64,000 nucleotides of DNA. It comes from Erigeron canadensis (Eukaryota > Streptophyta > Magnoliopsida > Asterales > Asteraceae). The notes beneath the pieces were generated by a model. That model was not told where the DNA came from, ran no database searches, and saw only the letters and a list, made by a program, of their open reading frames with translations. The position numbers were made by a program, and so were the translations under genes. Shown here piece by piece: positions 1-10,466 of this stretch. The number at the start of each line of letters is the position of its first letter. The stretch's first letter is position 1. Where the stretch lies: positions 26,166,980 through 26,230,979 of the forward strand of contig NC_057765.1 of NCBI RefSeq assembly GCF_010389155.1, read 5' to 3'.

Positions 1-374
1 AACCAATAAATAAATATGTCAAACAAAAGGACTACGCAAAAACGTAGCTAATATCCTAAATAAAGTCACCAAAATAGCAAACATTAAAACTGTCAAATCT
101 TAATTCATTAAAAGCCAAGATTTTATATATTTTGCCTTCTGCTGCTCGAAAGTCATGAAACATCAAACAAGTTGATATCGGATTTACTAACCACCTGTTC
201 ATATGACACCAAAAAGAAAATAAAAGAACTTTGCATTTTATTACTTGATGACCATGAATAAAAGACAACAATTTGTTAAAATGACTATGGTTTTTGTAGC
301 CCCAAAAGCAAAACAATGTCTGACACTAAAGCTAACAATTGACTCCATTTTTCTTTCACCACACAATTAATGGC
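1..374. other. Gene-free flank left of copia-1
   Basis: I see no recognisable gene, RNA or transposon end here. An 86-codon open stretch on the minus strand (56-316) has no motif I recognise and is probably chance. The last five bases before the retrotransposon (375-379, TAAAG) are its target-site duplication. This DNA was contiguous with the sequence now at 6964 before the element inserted. Confidence 0.5.
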
Positions 375-379
375 TAAAG

Positions 380-840
380 TGTTGGAACCACGTTAGTGTG
401 ACCGTCACTGATCATGTGTCATTCCTGATATGATAATTGACGATAATGAAATCCCTATGTCTAAGTAAATATTCGATGGACGTATTTACTCTTAAAGACA
501 TATTATAGGGTTTCCCATTAGGTGATTGGACTTGAGAGGACTAATGAGGCACGAATTAAACACCAGAGGGACTTAATATGAAAATACTCTCCTTATATAT
601 CTAGAGAGTAATTAACCCTAATTCAAGGTTAATCACAAAAAATTCACAGCCTCCCAAATCATAAAATTCGTCCATCTTCTCTGTTGAATTCATTAGAACT
701 GAATTCATCACTCCATCCTAAATCAATCATCTTATTTTGGGAACCCGAAATCAATGGCAAATATGTTTAATGCCTTTACAAGTTCCTCTAGATCTCACGG
801 TACGTGTATATTACGAATTGAATTATGTTATATTACAACA
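380..840 (+). repeat. 5' LTR of copia-1
   Basis: A 461-bp direct repeat of 6498-6958 with canonical TG...CA ends. It contains a TATA-like run around 592-600 and would carry promoter and polyadenylation signals. The visible differences from the 3' LTR cluster near 600, 697, 779-782, 797 and 824. Confidence 0.96.
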
Positions 841-843
841 ATG

Positions 844-855
844 TGGTATCAGAGC
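844..855 (+). other. Primer-binding site of copia-1 (initiator Met tRNA type)
   Basis: TGGTATCAGAGC lies three bases after the 5' LTR. It is the standard plant copia complement of the 3' end of initiator methionine tRNA, used to prime minus-strand DNA synthesis. Confidence 0.92.
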
Positions 856-929
856 GGGTTACGAAGCTATTCCTTGATTTGATTCGTTTTCGTACCCTAA
901 TTCACGAACTGACGAAAGCAGAAGCTTAA

Positions 930-1300
930 ATTCGTATGCTTCTTACGAACTTAAAGTTCGTTAGAACTCTAACTTCGTGAGAACTTCCTTGCGAACTCTA
1001 AGTTCGTAAACAAAATCACTAAGTTCGTAAGAACACTCTAAGTTCGTAAGGCTTATCTGTGTACAGAACTTCTGCTCATCTTCGCACTTACTTCCTCACG
1101 AACTTACACTTTTTCGTAAACTATCTTCGTTGCTTATGTTCGTAAGCTATCTTCGTTTGTTACTTACGAAGATAGTTAACTACTTACGAAGTTAATCACT
1201 ACTTACGAAGATAGTTAACAACTTACGAAGATAGTCAACTACTTACGAATTTAATCACTACTTACGAAGTTAATCCTTATTACGAACTTAGCTATCTTCG
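930..1300 (+). repeat. Degenerate TTCGTAAG / CTTACGAA array in the copia-1 leader
   Basis: The octamer TTCGTAAG and its reverse complement recur more than a dozen times in both orientations. In the second half they form a looser tandem pattern such as ACTTACGAAGATAGTTA, repeated several times between about 1150 and 1270. The array lies between the primer-binding site and gag, so it is untranslated leader. The mixed orientation would let the RNA fold into many alternative hairpins. Function unknown. Confidence 0.8.
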
Positions 1301-1435
1301 TATTGTGCTTATTTTCATGGATTACTGATTAACTTAGTTGATTATCATGTTCGTGCTTACTAGTTTTACCTTATAATTTCGATGGCTAAATTTGTCTCTT
1401 ATTTTCGAAAATAATTTTTTCTGAGGCATTTTTAC

Positions 1436-1545
1436 CACAGCACGGCCCCAGCCAAGGGCTCTGCCCCTTGGACCCCGCCAGGGGTTGCCGCCCCTTGGAC
1501 CCCGCTCCCAGGGGCGCTGCCCCGGACCCCCGTAGTGTGTGGGGG
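1436..1545 (+). repeat. GC-rich repeat island in the copia-1 leader
   Basis: About 110 bases far richer in G+C than anything around them, built from three or four versions of CCCCTTGGACCCCGC separated by GGGG-type partners. The complementary G and C runs could form stable hairpins in the RNA, or G-quadruplexes on the minus strand. No coding role is visible. A dimerisation or packaging signal is only a guess. Confidence 0.7.
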
Positions 1546-1578
1546 CTTCACACAAATGTACATGGTTTCATCATTTGT

Positions 1579-1814
1579 GCCCAAAGGTCAGATGTGATTC
1601 TCATGGTGTGTTCTTTTCCTTTTAGATAATGAACACTAAGTATATTGATTCTGCCCAAAGGTGATTTAATATACTTTGTGTGCTGAAAGGAACATTTTTC
1701 ATGCATAAGATACACGATTCTTAATTTTGTGCCCAAAGGTCAAAAGATAAGCGTTGTGCCGCATGAACCTAATGCTCATGTGTACTTAGATATTAGTTAC
1801 TTCTGCCCAAAGGT
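1579..1814 (+). repeat. Four-copy GCCCAAAGGT repeat with about 75-bp spacing
   Basis: GCCCAAAGGT starts at 1579, 1653, 1731 and 1805, a spacing of 74, 78 and 74 bases. Copies 1 and 3 read TGTGCCCAAAGGTCA. Copies 2 and 4 read TCTGCCCAAAGGTGAT. The array is therefore two copies of a roughly 152-bp dimer whose spacers have diverged while the core decamer stayed identical. It lies in the leader just before gag. Confidence 0.85.
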
Positions 1815-2158
1815 GATGTAAATCTAAGTAGAGCCTTATGTTAACTTATTGTTTTGGTGTTTACAATAGGTTACCTATCACTAGCTTCATTAGTATAATG
1901 GTCTTAGTCTCATTACTTCAGGAACATTACTTTAGCCTCTTACGTAAGGAACATTATTGTTAGCCCTTAGTTAAGTTTAGGCATTACTTTAGTTCCATTA
2001 GTTTTATAGATATTACTTAGTCTGCCTTAGATAGCTAATTATGTCACTATAATCTCATTGCCCTTAGTTTTAGGCATTACGTTATTAATCTTCTATTACT
2101 TGTATCCTAAATATATATCCTCCTTATTTCCACTGTAGTACCTCCCATTGGCATTTAG

Positions 2159-3955
2159 CCACTTACCGGTGAAAACTATGCTTCATGGAAAGATCAGTTA
2201 GATCTTACTCTGGGATACTATGACCTGGACTACGCCATTCGTCATGATGAACCCGCTCCCATTACTGCAACCTCTACTGCAGAGCAGATAGCGGCATTTG
2301 AGAAGTGGGACAAGGCGAATCGCTTGTCACTTATGACGGTCAAGAACTCTATTCCTCTTGGTCTCCGAGGAGCTATTCCCGAGTCTGATAAAGTGAAAGA
2401 TTACCTCAAATCTGTTGAGGATTACTTCAAGGGATCGTCTAAAGCGCATGCAAGCAGCTTAATGCTAAAGATGCTTACTCTGAAATACGATGGAAAAAGC
2501 GGTGTCCGTGAACACATAATGAAAATGAGCGACATGGTGAACAAGCTTAAGACTCTCGAAATGGAAGTCTCTGACAACTTTCTTGTGCATTTCATAATGA
2601 CATCATTGCCTGCTCAATTTGATGCCTTCAAGATTAACTATAATGCTCAGAAGGACAAATGGAAGATGAGTGAACTGATTGCAATGTGTCAACAAGAAGA
2701 AGATTGCCTTAAGCTCGAGCAACCTGAAGCTGTTCACCTTACTACCACTGCTAATTCCAAGAAGAGGAAGGGTAACAACAGTAACAAGAATGGAAAGAAA
2801 GCTTCAAAGATGATTCCTGGTGCAGTTGCCTCTAGCTCTAATGCCTTGAACATCAAGTGTAAGTTCTGTCGTACTCAGGGGCACATTCAGAAAGAGTGTC
2901 CTAAGTTCAAGGAATGGCTAGCTAAGAAAGGTAACGTACTTTATGTAATATTTGATTCTTTTACTACTGATGTTCCTGTTAATACATGGTGGGGTGACTC
3001 TGGTTCTATGGTCCATGTGACTAACTCAATGCAGGGATTCCATACAATCCAGAAGCTAGGAAAGGGCCAAAGAAAACTTAGAGTTGGAAGTGGTGATTTT
3101 TTAGATGTCGAAGCCATGGGAACTTATATTTTACATATGAGTACTGGAAAATGTATTAGACTATTAGATACCTTATATGTACCGAGAATTACTCGGAACC
3201 TCGTATCTATTTCTAAACTAGACATTGAAGGTTTTGTAATAATTCATGGTTTCGGCAAGATTACTATTACTCTTAATAATGAATTGCTTGGTCGTGGTTT
3301 CTTGGATGGAATGTTGTATAAATTAGAACTAGATCATAATTTCTCACAATCTTTGTTGTCTTTTAATGTTGATGATATAGCTAAGACAAAGACAAAATCA
3401 CTTAAGCAACAAGAGAATTCCTCCATGTTGTGGCATAAACGTCTTGGCCACATCTCACGAGATCGCATGACACGACTCGTAAAGGATGGAATCTTACCAT
3501 CTCTTGACTTTAGTGATTTTGAAACATGTATTCAATGTCTCAAAGGCAAAATGGCTAAAGAGAATAAGAAAGGAGCCACAAGAAGTTCCAACTTGTTGGA
3601 AATAATTCATACTGATATTAGTGGCCCCTATCCCGCTTCCATTACAGAACATACTTCATTTATTACATTTATTGATGATTATTCACGTTATATGCACATT
3701 TATTTGATTAAGGAAAAGTCTGAATCCTTACAAACTTTTACTGATTTTAAAACTTTGGTTGAAAACCAACTTGAACGAAAAATAAAAGTTGTAAGATCAG
3801 ATAGAAGAGGTGAGTATTATGGTAGACATACTGATGTTGGTCAAGCCGCTGGTCCTTTCCATGACTTTTGTAAGGAACATGGCATAATTAACCAATACAC
3901 CATGCCTGGTTCTCCTCAACAAAATGTTGTTGCTGAAGGAGAAATAGAACCCTAA
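2159..3955 (+). pseudogene. copia-1 gag, protease and integrase part 1
   Basis: Encodes the capsid-like Gag, the aspartic protease and most of the integrase. The frame is open from 2159, just after an in-frame TAG at 2156-2158. The first Met (2324) lies inside Gag, because typical Gag residues (LTGENYASWK) are encoded upstream. The original start is therefore lost or further 5'. Features in order: Gag helices; a CCHC zinc knuckle CKFCRTQGHIQKEC; protease motif DSGS; the integrase zinc-binding HHCC region (LWHKRLGH...CIQC); and the first two integrase acidic residues (HTDISGP and RSDRRGEYYG). The frame is lost near 3937, where one base is missing relative to other copia elements just at the third acidic residue. 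It ends at TAA 3953-3955. Confidence 0.9.
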
Positions 3956-4383
3956 TGGACATGGTGAGAAGTATGTTTGCCAACACTAACTTACCTACTT
4001 TCCTTTGGACTAAGGCCTTAAAAACAGCCGTTCATATACTCAATAGAGTTCCTTCTAAATCTGTCCCTAAAACTCCTCATGAGATCTGGACAGGGAAGAA
4101 ACTGAGTCTTAGATATATGAAAGTATGGGGCTGTCCTGCCGAAGCTAAATTCTATAACCCTAACTTAAAGAAACTTGATCCTAAAACTGTTACATGTTTC
4201 TTTGTCGGTTATCCGGATAACTCAAAAGGTTATCGGTTTTACTGTCCTTCCCACACTACTCGCATCAGTGATACACAGCATGCCACTTTCCTAGAGAACT
4301 CAGAGATCAGTGGGAGCACGACAAATCATAACTTCGATTTGCAAGAAGTACAAGAAGGGGGGGGGGGACGATTCGTCGGTTAG
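3955..4383 (+). pseudogene. copia-1 integrase C-terminal part
   Basis: This frame continues the integrase core after the break near 3937. It includes the conserved segment around [19 protein letters not shown] and the [10 protein letters not shown] and [14 protein letters not shown] motifs typical of copia integrase. It runs into an 11-G homopolymer at 4357-4367, after which the reading frame changes again. This was part of one polyprotein, not a separate gene. Confidence 0.85.
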
Positions 4384-4990
4384 TATTATTCCTCCGATAA
4401 TTCCTCTTGTACAGAACGCTGCTCTGAATGTCACTGATCCAACTCCTCCTAATGTTAATCATGAGACCACTAATGCTGAAGGATCTTCCGAAAATCCCGA
4501 AAATCAACTCAGGAGATCATCGAGGTCACGTAGGGCCACCAATTTTGATGACTTCATTACTTATCTCACTGAAGTTGAGGATGTTGGAAAGCTTATTGAT
4601 CCTACCTCCTATAAAGAAGCCATTAATAGTGATCAGGCCACTCAGTGGAATGAAGCCATGATTGAAGAGCTTAATTCCATGCAACATAATGACGTTTGGG
4701 AATTGGTTGAACTTCCTGAAGGATCCAAAACTGTTGGTTGCAAATGGGTCTTCAAAACCAAATTAGACCCGAAAGGAAACGTCGAACGATATAAGGCCAG
4801 ATTGGTTGCGAAGGGCTATACTCAGAAGGTTGGAGTCGATTATCAAGAGACCTTTTCTCCCGTGTCTCGTAAAGACTCTTTAAGGATCGTTATGGCACTA
4901 GTAGCTCACTTTGATCTCGAGTTACATCAGATGGATGTCAAAACAGCTTTCTTAAATGGAGACTTGGAAGAAGACGTATACATGTGGTAA
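4310..4990 (+). pseudogene. copia-1 reverse transcriptase, N-terminal part
   Basis: Carries the acidic linker followed by the start of the RVT_2 reverse transcriptase: WNEAMIEELNSMQHNDVWELV, CKWVFKTKLD, the YKARLVAKGYTQ motif and HQMDVKTAFLNGDLEEDVYM, which contains the first catalytic Asp. An in-frame TAA at 4988-4990 interrupts the domain where copia elements usually have Gln before PEGF. Translation of the same frame resumes directly after it. Confidence 0.87.
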
Positions 4991-5770
4991 CCTGAAGGAT
5001 TCATTCCAAAAGGTAAAGAGCACATGGTCTACAAGTTAAAGAAATCCATATATGGGTTGAAGCAAGCATCAAGACAATGGTACCTTAAGTTTGATGAAGT
5101 CATTAAAGAACAAGACTTCATAAAGAATCAAGTGGATCAATGCACCTATCTCAAGATCAGTGGGAGTAATTTTATAATCCTTGTTTTGTATGTAGACGAT
5201 ATTCTACTACCAAGTAATAACTTGGATATGTTGCCTGAGTCGAAGCGGATGCTTTGGCAGAAATTCGACATGAAAGATCTCGGTGATGCCTCTTATGTTA
5301 TAGGTATCGAAATACATCGGGATAGGCATAATGGTATTTTAGGTCTTTCTCAAAGGGCCTATATTAAGCGGGTTTTAGAACGCTATAGCATGCAACATTG
5401 CGCACCCACTGTAGCTCCAGTAGTTAAAGGAGATGTATTCGGCACTTTCCAAAGTCCGAACACTGAGATTGAAAAGGATCAAATGAGGGTGATACCTTAC
5501 TCATCAGTAGTTGGGAGCATTATGTACGCTCAGGTCTGTACTCGTCCAGATATCGCTTATATCGCCGGTATGCTAGGACGTTACTTATCTAATCCTGGAT
5601 TAGCACACTGGAAAGTGGCTAAGAAAGTTCTACGATATCTGCAAGGGACCAAAGACTACAAACTAACGTATAGAAGAAGTGACAATCTAGAAGTAGTAGG
5701 CTATTCCGATTCTGATTTTGCCAAAAGCAAGGAAGATAAGAATCTACTTCTGGTTATATTTTCATGTTAG
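4991..5770 (+). pseudogene. copia-1 reverse transcriptase C-terminal part and RNase H start
   Basis: Same frame as the segment before the TAA. It shows KKSIYGLKQASRQWYLKFD and the catalytic LYVDDIL (two Asp of the YxDD box), then the connection region with YSSVVGSIMYAQVCTRPDI and the RNase H start YSDSDFA. A one-base shift around 5741 throws the frame into a TAG at about 5768-5770, just before the conserved RNase H SGY/ISW segment. Confidence 0.87.
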
Positions 5771-6171
5771 CTGGCGGACCTATCTCTTGGCGGAGTCATA
5801 AGCAGAAACTGACTGCAACATCCACCATGATGGCTGAATACATTGCCGTTTATAATGCTACTTGCCATGGGATGTTAATTAGGAATCTGGTCAATGGACT
5901 CAAAGTCGTCAACTCCATTTCTAGACCATTGAAGCTTTACTGTGATAACTCAGCTGCCGTAACTTTCTCGAACAGTAACAGTTCAACTGGCACTGGGTTG
6001 TATCTCGATACAAAGTATCTGTTTGTACGCGAACGGGTTGAGGAAAATGTTCTTTGTATTGAGTACATAAGTACAAATGACATGCTAGCGGATCCGATGA
6101 CCAAAGGTCTTCCTCCTAATGTCTTCGTAGGGCACGTGTCGAAGATGGGGCTTACTAAAGACTTAGTTTAA
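5764..6171 (+). pseudogene. copia-1 RNase H, C-terminal part
   Basis: The rest of the RNase H in a third frame: GPISWRSHKQK, the Glu of STMMAEYIA, the Asp of LYCDNSAAV and the terminal NDMLADPMTKGL that closes almost every copia polyprotein. It ends at a natural TAA at 6169-6171, shortly before the 3' LTR. Confidence 0.87.
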
Positions 6172-6486
6172 TTTAATAGCATATTGTACTTATTTGGTCA
6201 TTAGTATTACTGTTTAAAATTTTTCCTCCTTATTCAGATTTTGTTTGTCTATTAATCGCACTTTGAGTACTCGTATTAGTGTGTTGACATTATTGTGACA
6301 AAATTTGTCTTAGTCAATTGATTATTGCTTATTAGTTTTAAATTTGAGTCATAGTTTGACTAGTGGGGGTCCTGAGTTGATGTTCTTCTCTACGACTGTA
6401 CTTATTGGCTATGATTTCGGTTTAAAACAAAATGAGTATTATTCCGGAACTTATTGGAATACTCATAGATAAATGATCGCTCGGTC

Positions 6487-6497
6487 AAGTGGGAGAA
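6487..6497 (+). other. Polypurine tract of copia-1
   Basis: AAGTGGGAGAA directly abuts the 3' LTR start at 6498. This is the expected plus-strand primer for reverse transcription. Confidence 0.88.
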
Positions 6498-6958
6498 TGT
6501 TGGAACCACGTTAGTGTGACCGTCACTGATCATGTGTCATTCCTGATATGATAATTGACGATAATGAAATCCCTATGTCTAAGTAAATATTCGATGGACG
6601 TATTTACTCTTAAAGACATATTATAGGGTTTCCCATTAGGTGATTGGACTTGAGAGGACTAATGAGGCACGAATTAAACACCAGAGGGACTTAATATGAA
6701 AATACTCTCCTTATATATAGAGAGAGTAATTAACCCTAATTCAAGGTTAATCACAAAAAATTCACAGCCTCCCAAATCATAAAATTCGTCCATCTTCTCT
6801 GTTGAATTCATTAGAACCGAATTCATCACTCCATCCTAAATCAATCATCTTATTTTGGGAACCCGAAATCAATGGCAAATATGTTTAATGCCTTTATAGG
6901 TTCCTCTAGATCTCCCGGTACGTGTATATTACGAATTGAATCATGTTATATTACAACA
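6498..6958 (+). repeat. 3' LTR of copia-1
   Basis: 461 bp, the same length and ends as the 5' LTR, and followed by the target duplication TAAAG at 6959-6963. Confidence 0.96.
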
Positions 6959-7525
6959 TAAAGGACCACCACATTCATAAAACACAATTACTATATATTT
7001 ATTAAAAACTACAAGGAATCAAAAGAAATAAAGATCAAAGTTGTAATTCCTTTCCTTTCTGTCTACTCGACTCCAACAGAAGCATATAATATCCTTACAT
7101 TTTGATTGCTACTAGTTACTTACATCTAGTTTATTTTATATATTTATTTTATTTTTGGATGACTAGGAGATATCACCAATAGTATTCTGATGGCAAGCAA
7201 AACAAACTTTCCTAATTATCTTTTTAACACCACTAAAATGCTAGACAAAATGACAGCCCTCTCTTTATCATTTACGGCCATGCCATCAAAAGAACAACTC
7301 AATATATTCTTACCCATATCTATATATGAAGTTCGATTTAAATGGCATGACAAAGAATGCAGAATCAAAAGACAACATAAGGACCAAGGCAATGCACTAA
7401 ATGGTTTTGGACTTCTCCTTAATTTGTCAGCCATTATTAGTATGAAAATACACCACAATATTATATATAAATATATGCAAACACAGTGATCAACCCATCC
7501 CAATGTCACAACCATCTTTCTACTA

Positions 7526-7546
7526 ATATATATATATATATATATA
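7526..7546. repeat. (TA)n microsatellite
   Basis: About ten uninterrupted TA units in AT-rich intergenic DNA. Confidence 0.9.
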
Positions 7547-8329
7547 GTCTACTTATGGAACAACAAATCTCACAATGCAAAGAAGTAATCCCACTTTTTT
7601 TTATTGCGGCTAGGACCAGAAATAACGCCCCCTTTAAATTTCTTTAGTGAATTGCCATTAAGAATCCTAAACGAGACTATATATAGAGTTTTGTTTTTGA
7701 TAGTTTTGTGATTACAGATGGCGGCTAACTTATACCCAGAGGAAGAAACAATATGAATTTTCTATTTTCTTATACTTAGCACTCGACGGCAATTAGTAGG
7801 GATTACATGTATAATTTAGATGAGGGTTTATATTATTACTTGGTTAATCCTTAACCACACTTAAATGAGTTTTCACTAAATCAACACTTAACACCCCATT
7901 AACTTTTTTTTTAACCAAGTAACCTCCTCGCGTAACCTCATGTAACTACATCTAACAAATAATCAACATTAGGGAATACATACCGCTTTAAGCATCATTT
8001 ATGGTAAACATTTATCGACGTAACACGCTACATGGAATACATACACGAATTTATCCACATAACTGACACACATTATTCTACGTAAACAACCACATACTAA
8101 CTCACATAAAACACTTGGTAATTATCGCGCTATAATTTACATAATATGACGCCTTTTAACGAGGTCAACATTGACTAACGGTCAAAGCCAATTGAATAGA
8201 ATAACAGAGTTCAGGATGTTACAAGATATTAGGATGCAAAATCCGTGAAAAATGTTACTTAGGCGGTTCCTTTTCTTTTTTCCTTAGAAAATTAGCATAT
8301 TTGAGATGTACAACTATCATTGATGCAGG

Positions 8330-8690
8330 CCCAAGCCTCCACGTATTGAAGATGAGACCCTTTTCTACTTAGAAAGTTAAGACAAAAAGAGACTTTCACT
8401 AAAATGGCCACAACTTTTACTACAGAGCTTCGATTTCAACGTATGACCAGTCAAAACGACCATAGTAAGAGGAGCATCAAGTTGCAAACTGTCAAAGGCA
8501 GAATTGGGTCAGTCTTCGGGCCCCAAAATGCTGTTTTCTAGGAGTTATGGACCTTTTTATATGTTTTTTCGGGTTTTTTGAATTTTCTTTTCGTTATAAC
8601 TTTCGGCCCACTTATTATTTAGGTCCCGTTCGAATTTTGCATGCTTATTTATATCACTATAGCCATGGGAGAATGATCAGTTTTTCATAA
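8330..8690 (+). repeat. Dispersed repeat, copy A
   Basis: The reverse complement of this stretch aligns by eye with 48330-48610. Shared blocks include TGATCATT-TCCCATG, GGGCCGAAAGTTATAAC, the 'cataactc...aaaa' block, GGGCCCGAAGACT and GAAAACGGAGCTTTGTAG-like text. The 48-kb copy lacks roughly 65 bp. No coding sequence, LTR ends or terminal inverted repeats are visible, so its class is unknown. Confidence 0.65.
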
Positions 8691-9317
8691 ATCAAAATTT
8701 CATTTTTCCCTATACATGTGTGTATTTGTGTGAAAATCCCTAAACTTTGGTATTCTATTAGAATCAACGAACTTTAGAAGAATTATTTTCCGGGTATTCT
8801 TTGAATCAACGGGGTCAATTATTTATCCTAAATTTCTGTCTATATCAATCATGATATAATTATATGCTCCTTTTGTTTATATAAGCTCAATGTCAATAGT
8901 TTAACCTTTAGATCGTTCCCAATGGGCCGTTGTCATCTAATCCTTGGTTGCGGACAGCGGCCAAATTCTGGCCGTGTTCCCAGTCTTCAATTTTCCTGAT
9001 CAAGAAGACAAGAATGTGACAGGTGAGGTCCAAGGGACTTTTCTATAATTTATTTTTTGTGCTTTAAAATATATAATTGGAATTTCAGAATTTAGGAAGA
9101 GATGGTATTGTTTGTTAAGGGTGTATTTTGGGTAAATTCTAGAAGGGCAAATAACGTAAATAACATGACATTTGTAATTAAGCATAAGAATTTGGTGAGA
9201 ATAGCCGTATTGTTGGGAGAGGCCTTATCGTTCCCATCCAAAAACACAGACGTCTATTTACCTCTTTTAATGATAAGATTAGGCACATAAATGCCAAATT
9301 ATATCTAACTTAATAGC

Positions 9318-10140
9318 TGTTGGACACCATTCAAGAAAACAACAATTTTATTGAAGATACATTCGAATTACAATAATTAAATTACAAGTAAATTAAGTAC
9401 TACTAAACAACACAAGAATACAAATAAAGAACATAACAGAAATAGAAAGAAAGGCAAAAAACGGGCTGAAGATATGGTTAAACCAAGGTCTCTTAAAACT
9501 GATTTCGGGCCACCCAAGTGAACCCGACAGTTTTCCAGGGTACAACAGCCAAGGCAGATTGTACTGCCGGAGTTAACCACAACCCGGAATTATACCTTCA
9601 AGAACATAACGAAATGAAGAAAATGAAAGAAAATCTTGTTGATGATCCAGTTTGAGAGAGTGTTTCTTTTGTTGCTGAACTACCAAAACACCACTAAGTA
9701 TAGTTTATATACATATAAACTGGTTAGTGGATGTTTTAGTGGGACACATGTTGGTTTGCATGATTAAACAACATGTGTTACACTTAAGGCTAAGTCAAGT
9801 GTCCTGCCAGGTGCAAGGCCTGGAATAAGACCATCCACTGAGCCATATACAACTACCCGCAAAGTGCGCCACTAAAACGCCACATTACGCCTCATCGCCC
9901 ACGCCCACGGTCCCGGTCTTGGGCGCGGGCGCGTCGGGTGCTTCGCACCCTCCTAGCTCACTTGGGGTGTAGCCCCTTATAAGGAATTATAATTCCTCCA
10001 ACACTCCTCCTTATAAACATACTTAATGTTTATTATTCTACCAATGTGAGACACACTCACATTAGATAATTATTCTTTCAACTCCTTTTAACATATCTAT
10101 TAACTTGGATATTCTTTGTTATTACATCAAATTTCCAACA
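9318..10140 (-). repeat. Full-length LTR at the left of copia-2, separated from the internal region
   Basis: 823 bp, homologous end to end with 15278-16100. Its left edge has the target duplication ATAGC. Its right edge is not followed by the polypurine tract but by ATAGCAACATACAA, the same 14 bases that follow the right-hand LTR at 16101. It therefore behaves like a solo LTR fused to the rest of the element. Confidence 0.93.
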
Positions 10141-10165
10141 ATAGCAACATACAATAGCAACAAGT
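10141..10165. other. Copy of the host flank trapped between two LTR pieces
   Basis: The first 14 bases (ATAGCAACATACAA) match the host DNA at 16101-16114, including the target-site duplication. A further TAGCAACAAGT leads into the truncated LTR. This is direct evidence of recombination after insertion. Confidence 0.85.
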
Positions 10166-10453
10166 GCAAAGTGCGCCACTAAAACGCCACATTACGCCTC
10201 ATCGCCCACGGTCCCGGTCCCGGTCTCGGGCACGGGCGCGGGCGCGTTGGGTGCTTCGCACCCTCCTAGCTCACTTGGGGTGTAGCCCCTTATAAGGAAT
10301 TATAATTCTTCCAACACTCCTCCTTATAAACATACTTAATGTTTATTCTTCTACCAATGTGGGACACACTCACATTAGATAATTATTCTTTCAACTCCTT
10401 TTAACATATCTATTAACTTGGATATTCTATGTTATTACATAAAATTTCCAACA
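10166..10453 (-). repeat. Truncated 3' LTR of copia-2
   Basis: 288 bp matching only the U3-side portion of the 823-bp LTR. It starts inside the GCAAAGTGCGCC block and ends with the normal TTCCAACA terminus next to the polypurine tract. It shares two bases with the right-hand LTR where the left full LTR differs (TTCTATG and ATAAAAT). Confidence 0.9.
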
Positions 10454-10466
10454 ATCCCCCACATTA
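10454..10466 (-). other. Polypurine tract of copia-2
   Basis: On the minus strand the sequence ATGTGGGGGAT directly precedes the truncated LTR. It is purine-rich and in the expected place. No matching initiator Met primer-binding site was seen after the 5' LTR, where the minus strand reads ATCTTAAAACTG. Confidence 0.8.

Larger units (their letters stand above)
380..6958 (+). mobile_element. Ty1/copia LTR retrotransposon (copia-1), complete but inactive
   Basis: The element has two 461-bp LTRs (380-840 and 6498-6958), each starting TGTTGG and ending ACAACA. A perfect 5-bp target duplication TAAAG lies at 375-379 and 6959-6963. A primer-binding site complementary to the 3' end of initiator Met tRNA follows the 5' LTR, and a purine-rich tract precedes the 3' LTR. 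The domain order gag, protease, integrase, reverse transcriptase, RNase H defines the copia superfamily. The LTRs differ at about seven of 461 positions by eye, so insertion is fairly recent on a plant scale. The coding region is broken at several places, so the copy is non-autonomous. I do not assign a lineage. Confidence 0.96.
6964..9312. other. Gene-free region between copia-1 and copia-2
   Basis: I see no convincing gene. Overlapping open stretches on both strands at 7190-7515 (about 99 codons each) have no recognisable motif and look accidental. The region holds a (TA)n microsatellite at 7526-7546 and a dispersed repeat at about 8330-8690 with a homologous inverted copy near 48.3-48.6 kb. 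Confidence 0.5.

Noticed and set aside
56..316. 86-codon open frame on the minus strand
   Set aside because: No recognisable motif, no gene context, and length within chance for 64 kb.
930..1300. Repeat-spacer pattern reminiscent of a CRISPR array
   Set aside because: Eukaryotic retrotransposon leader; repeats are short, in both orientations and irregularly spaced.
4357..4367. Programmed frameshift at the G11 run in copia-1
   Set aside because: A homopolymer indel, biological or from sequencing, is simpler; two further lesions break the same frame, so regulated shifting is unlikely.
7190..7515. Overlapping 99-codon open frames on both strands
   Set aside because: Neither has a domain, signal peptide pattern or splice context that I can defend; overlapping frames of equal length suggest chance.
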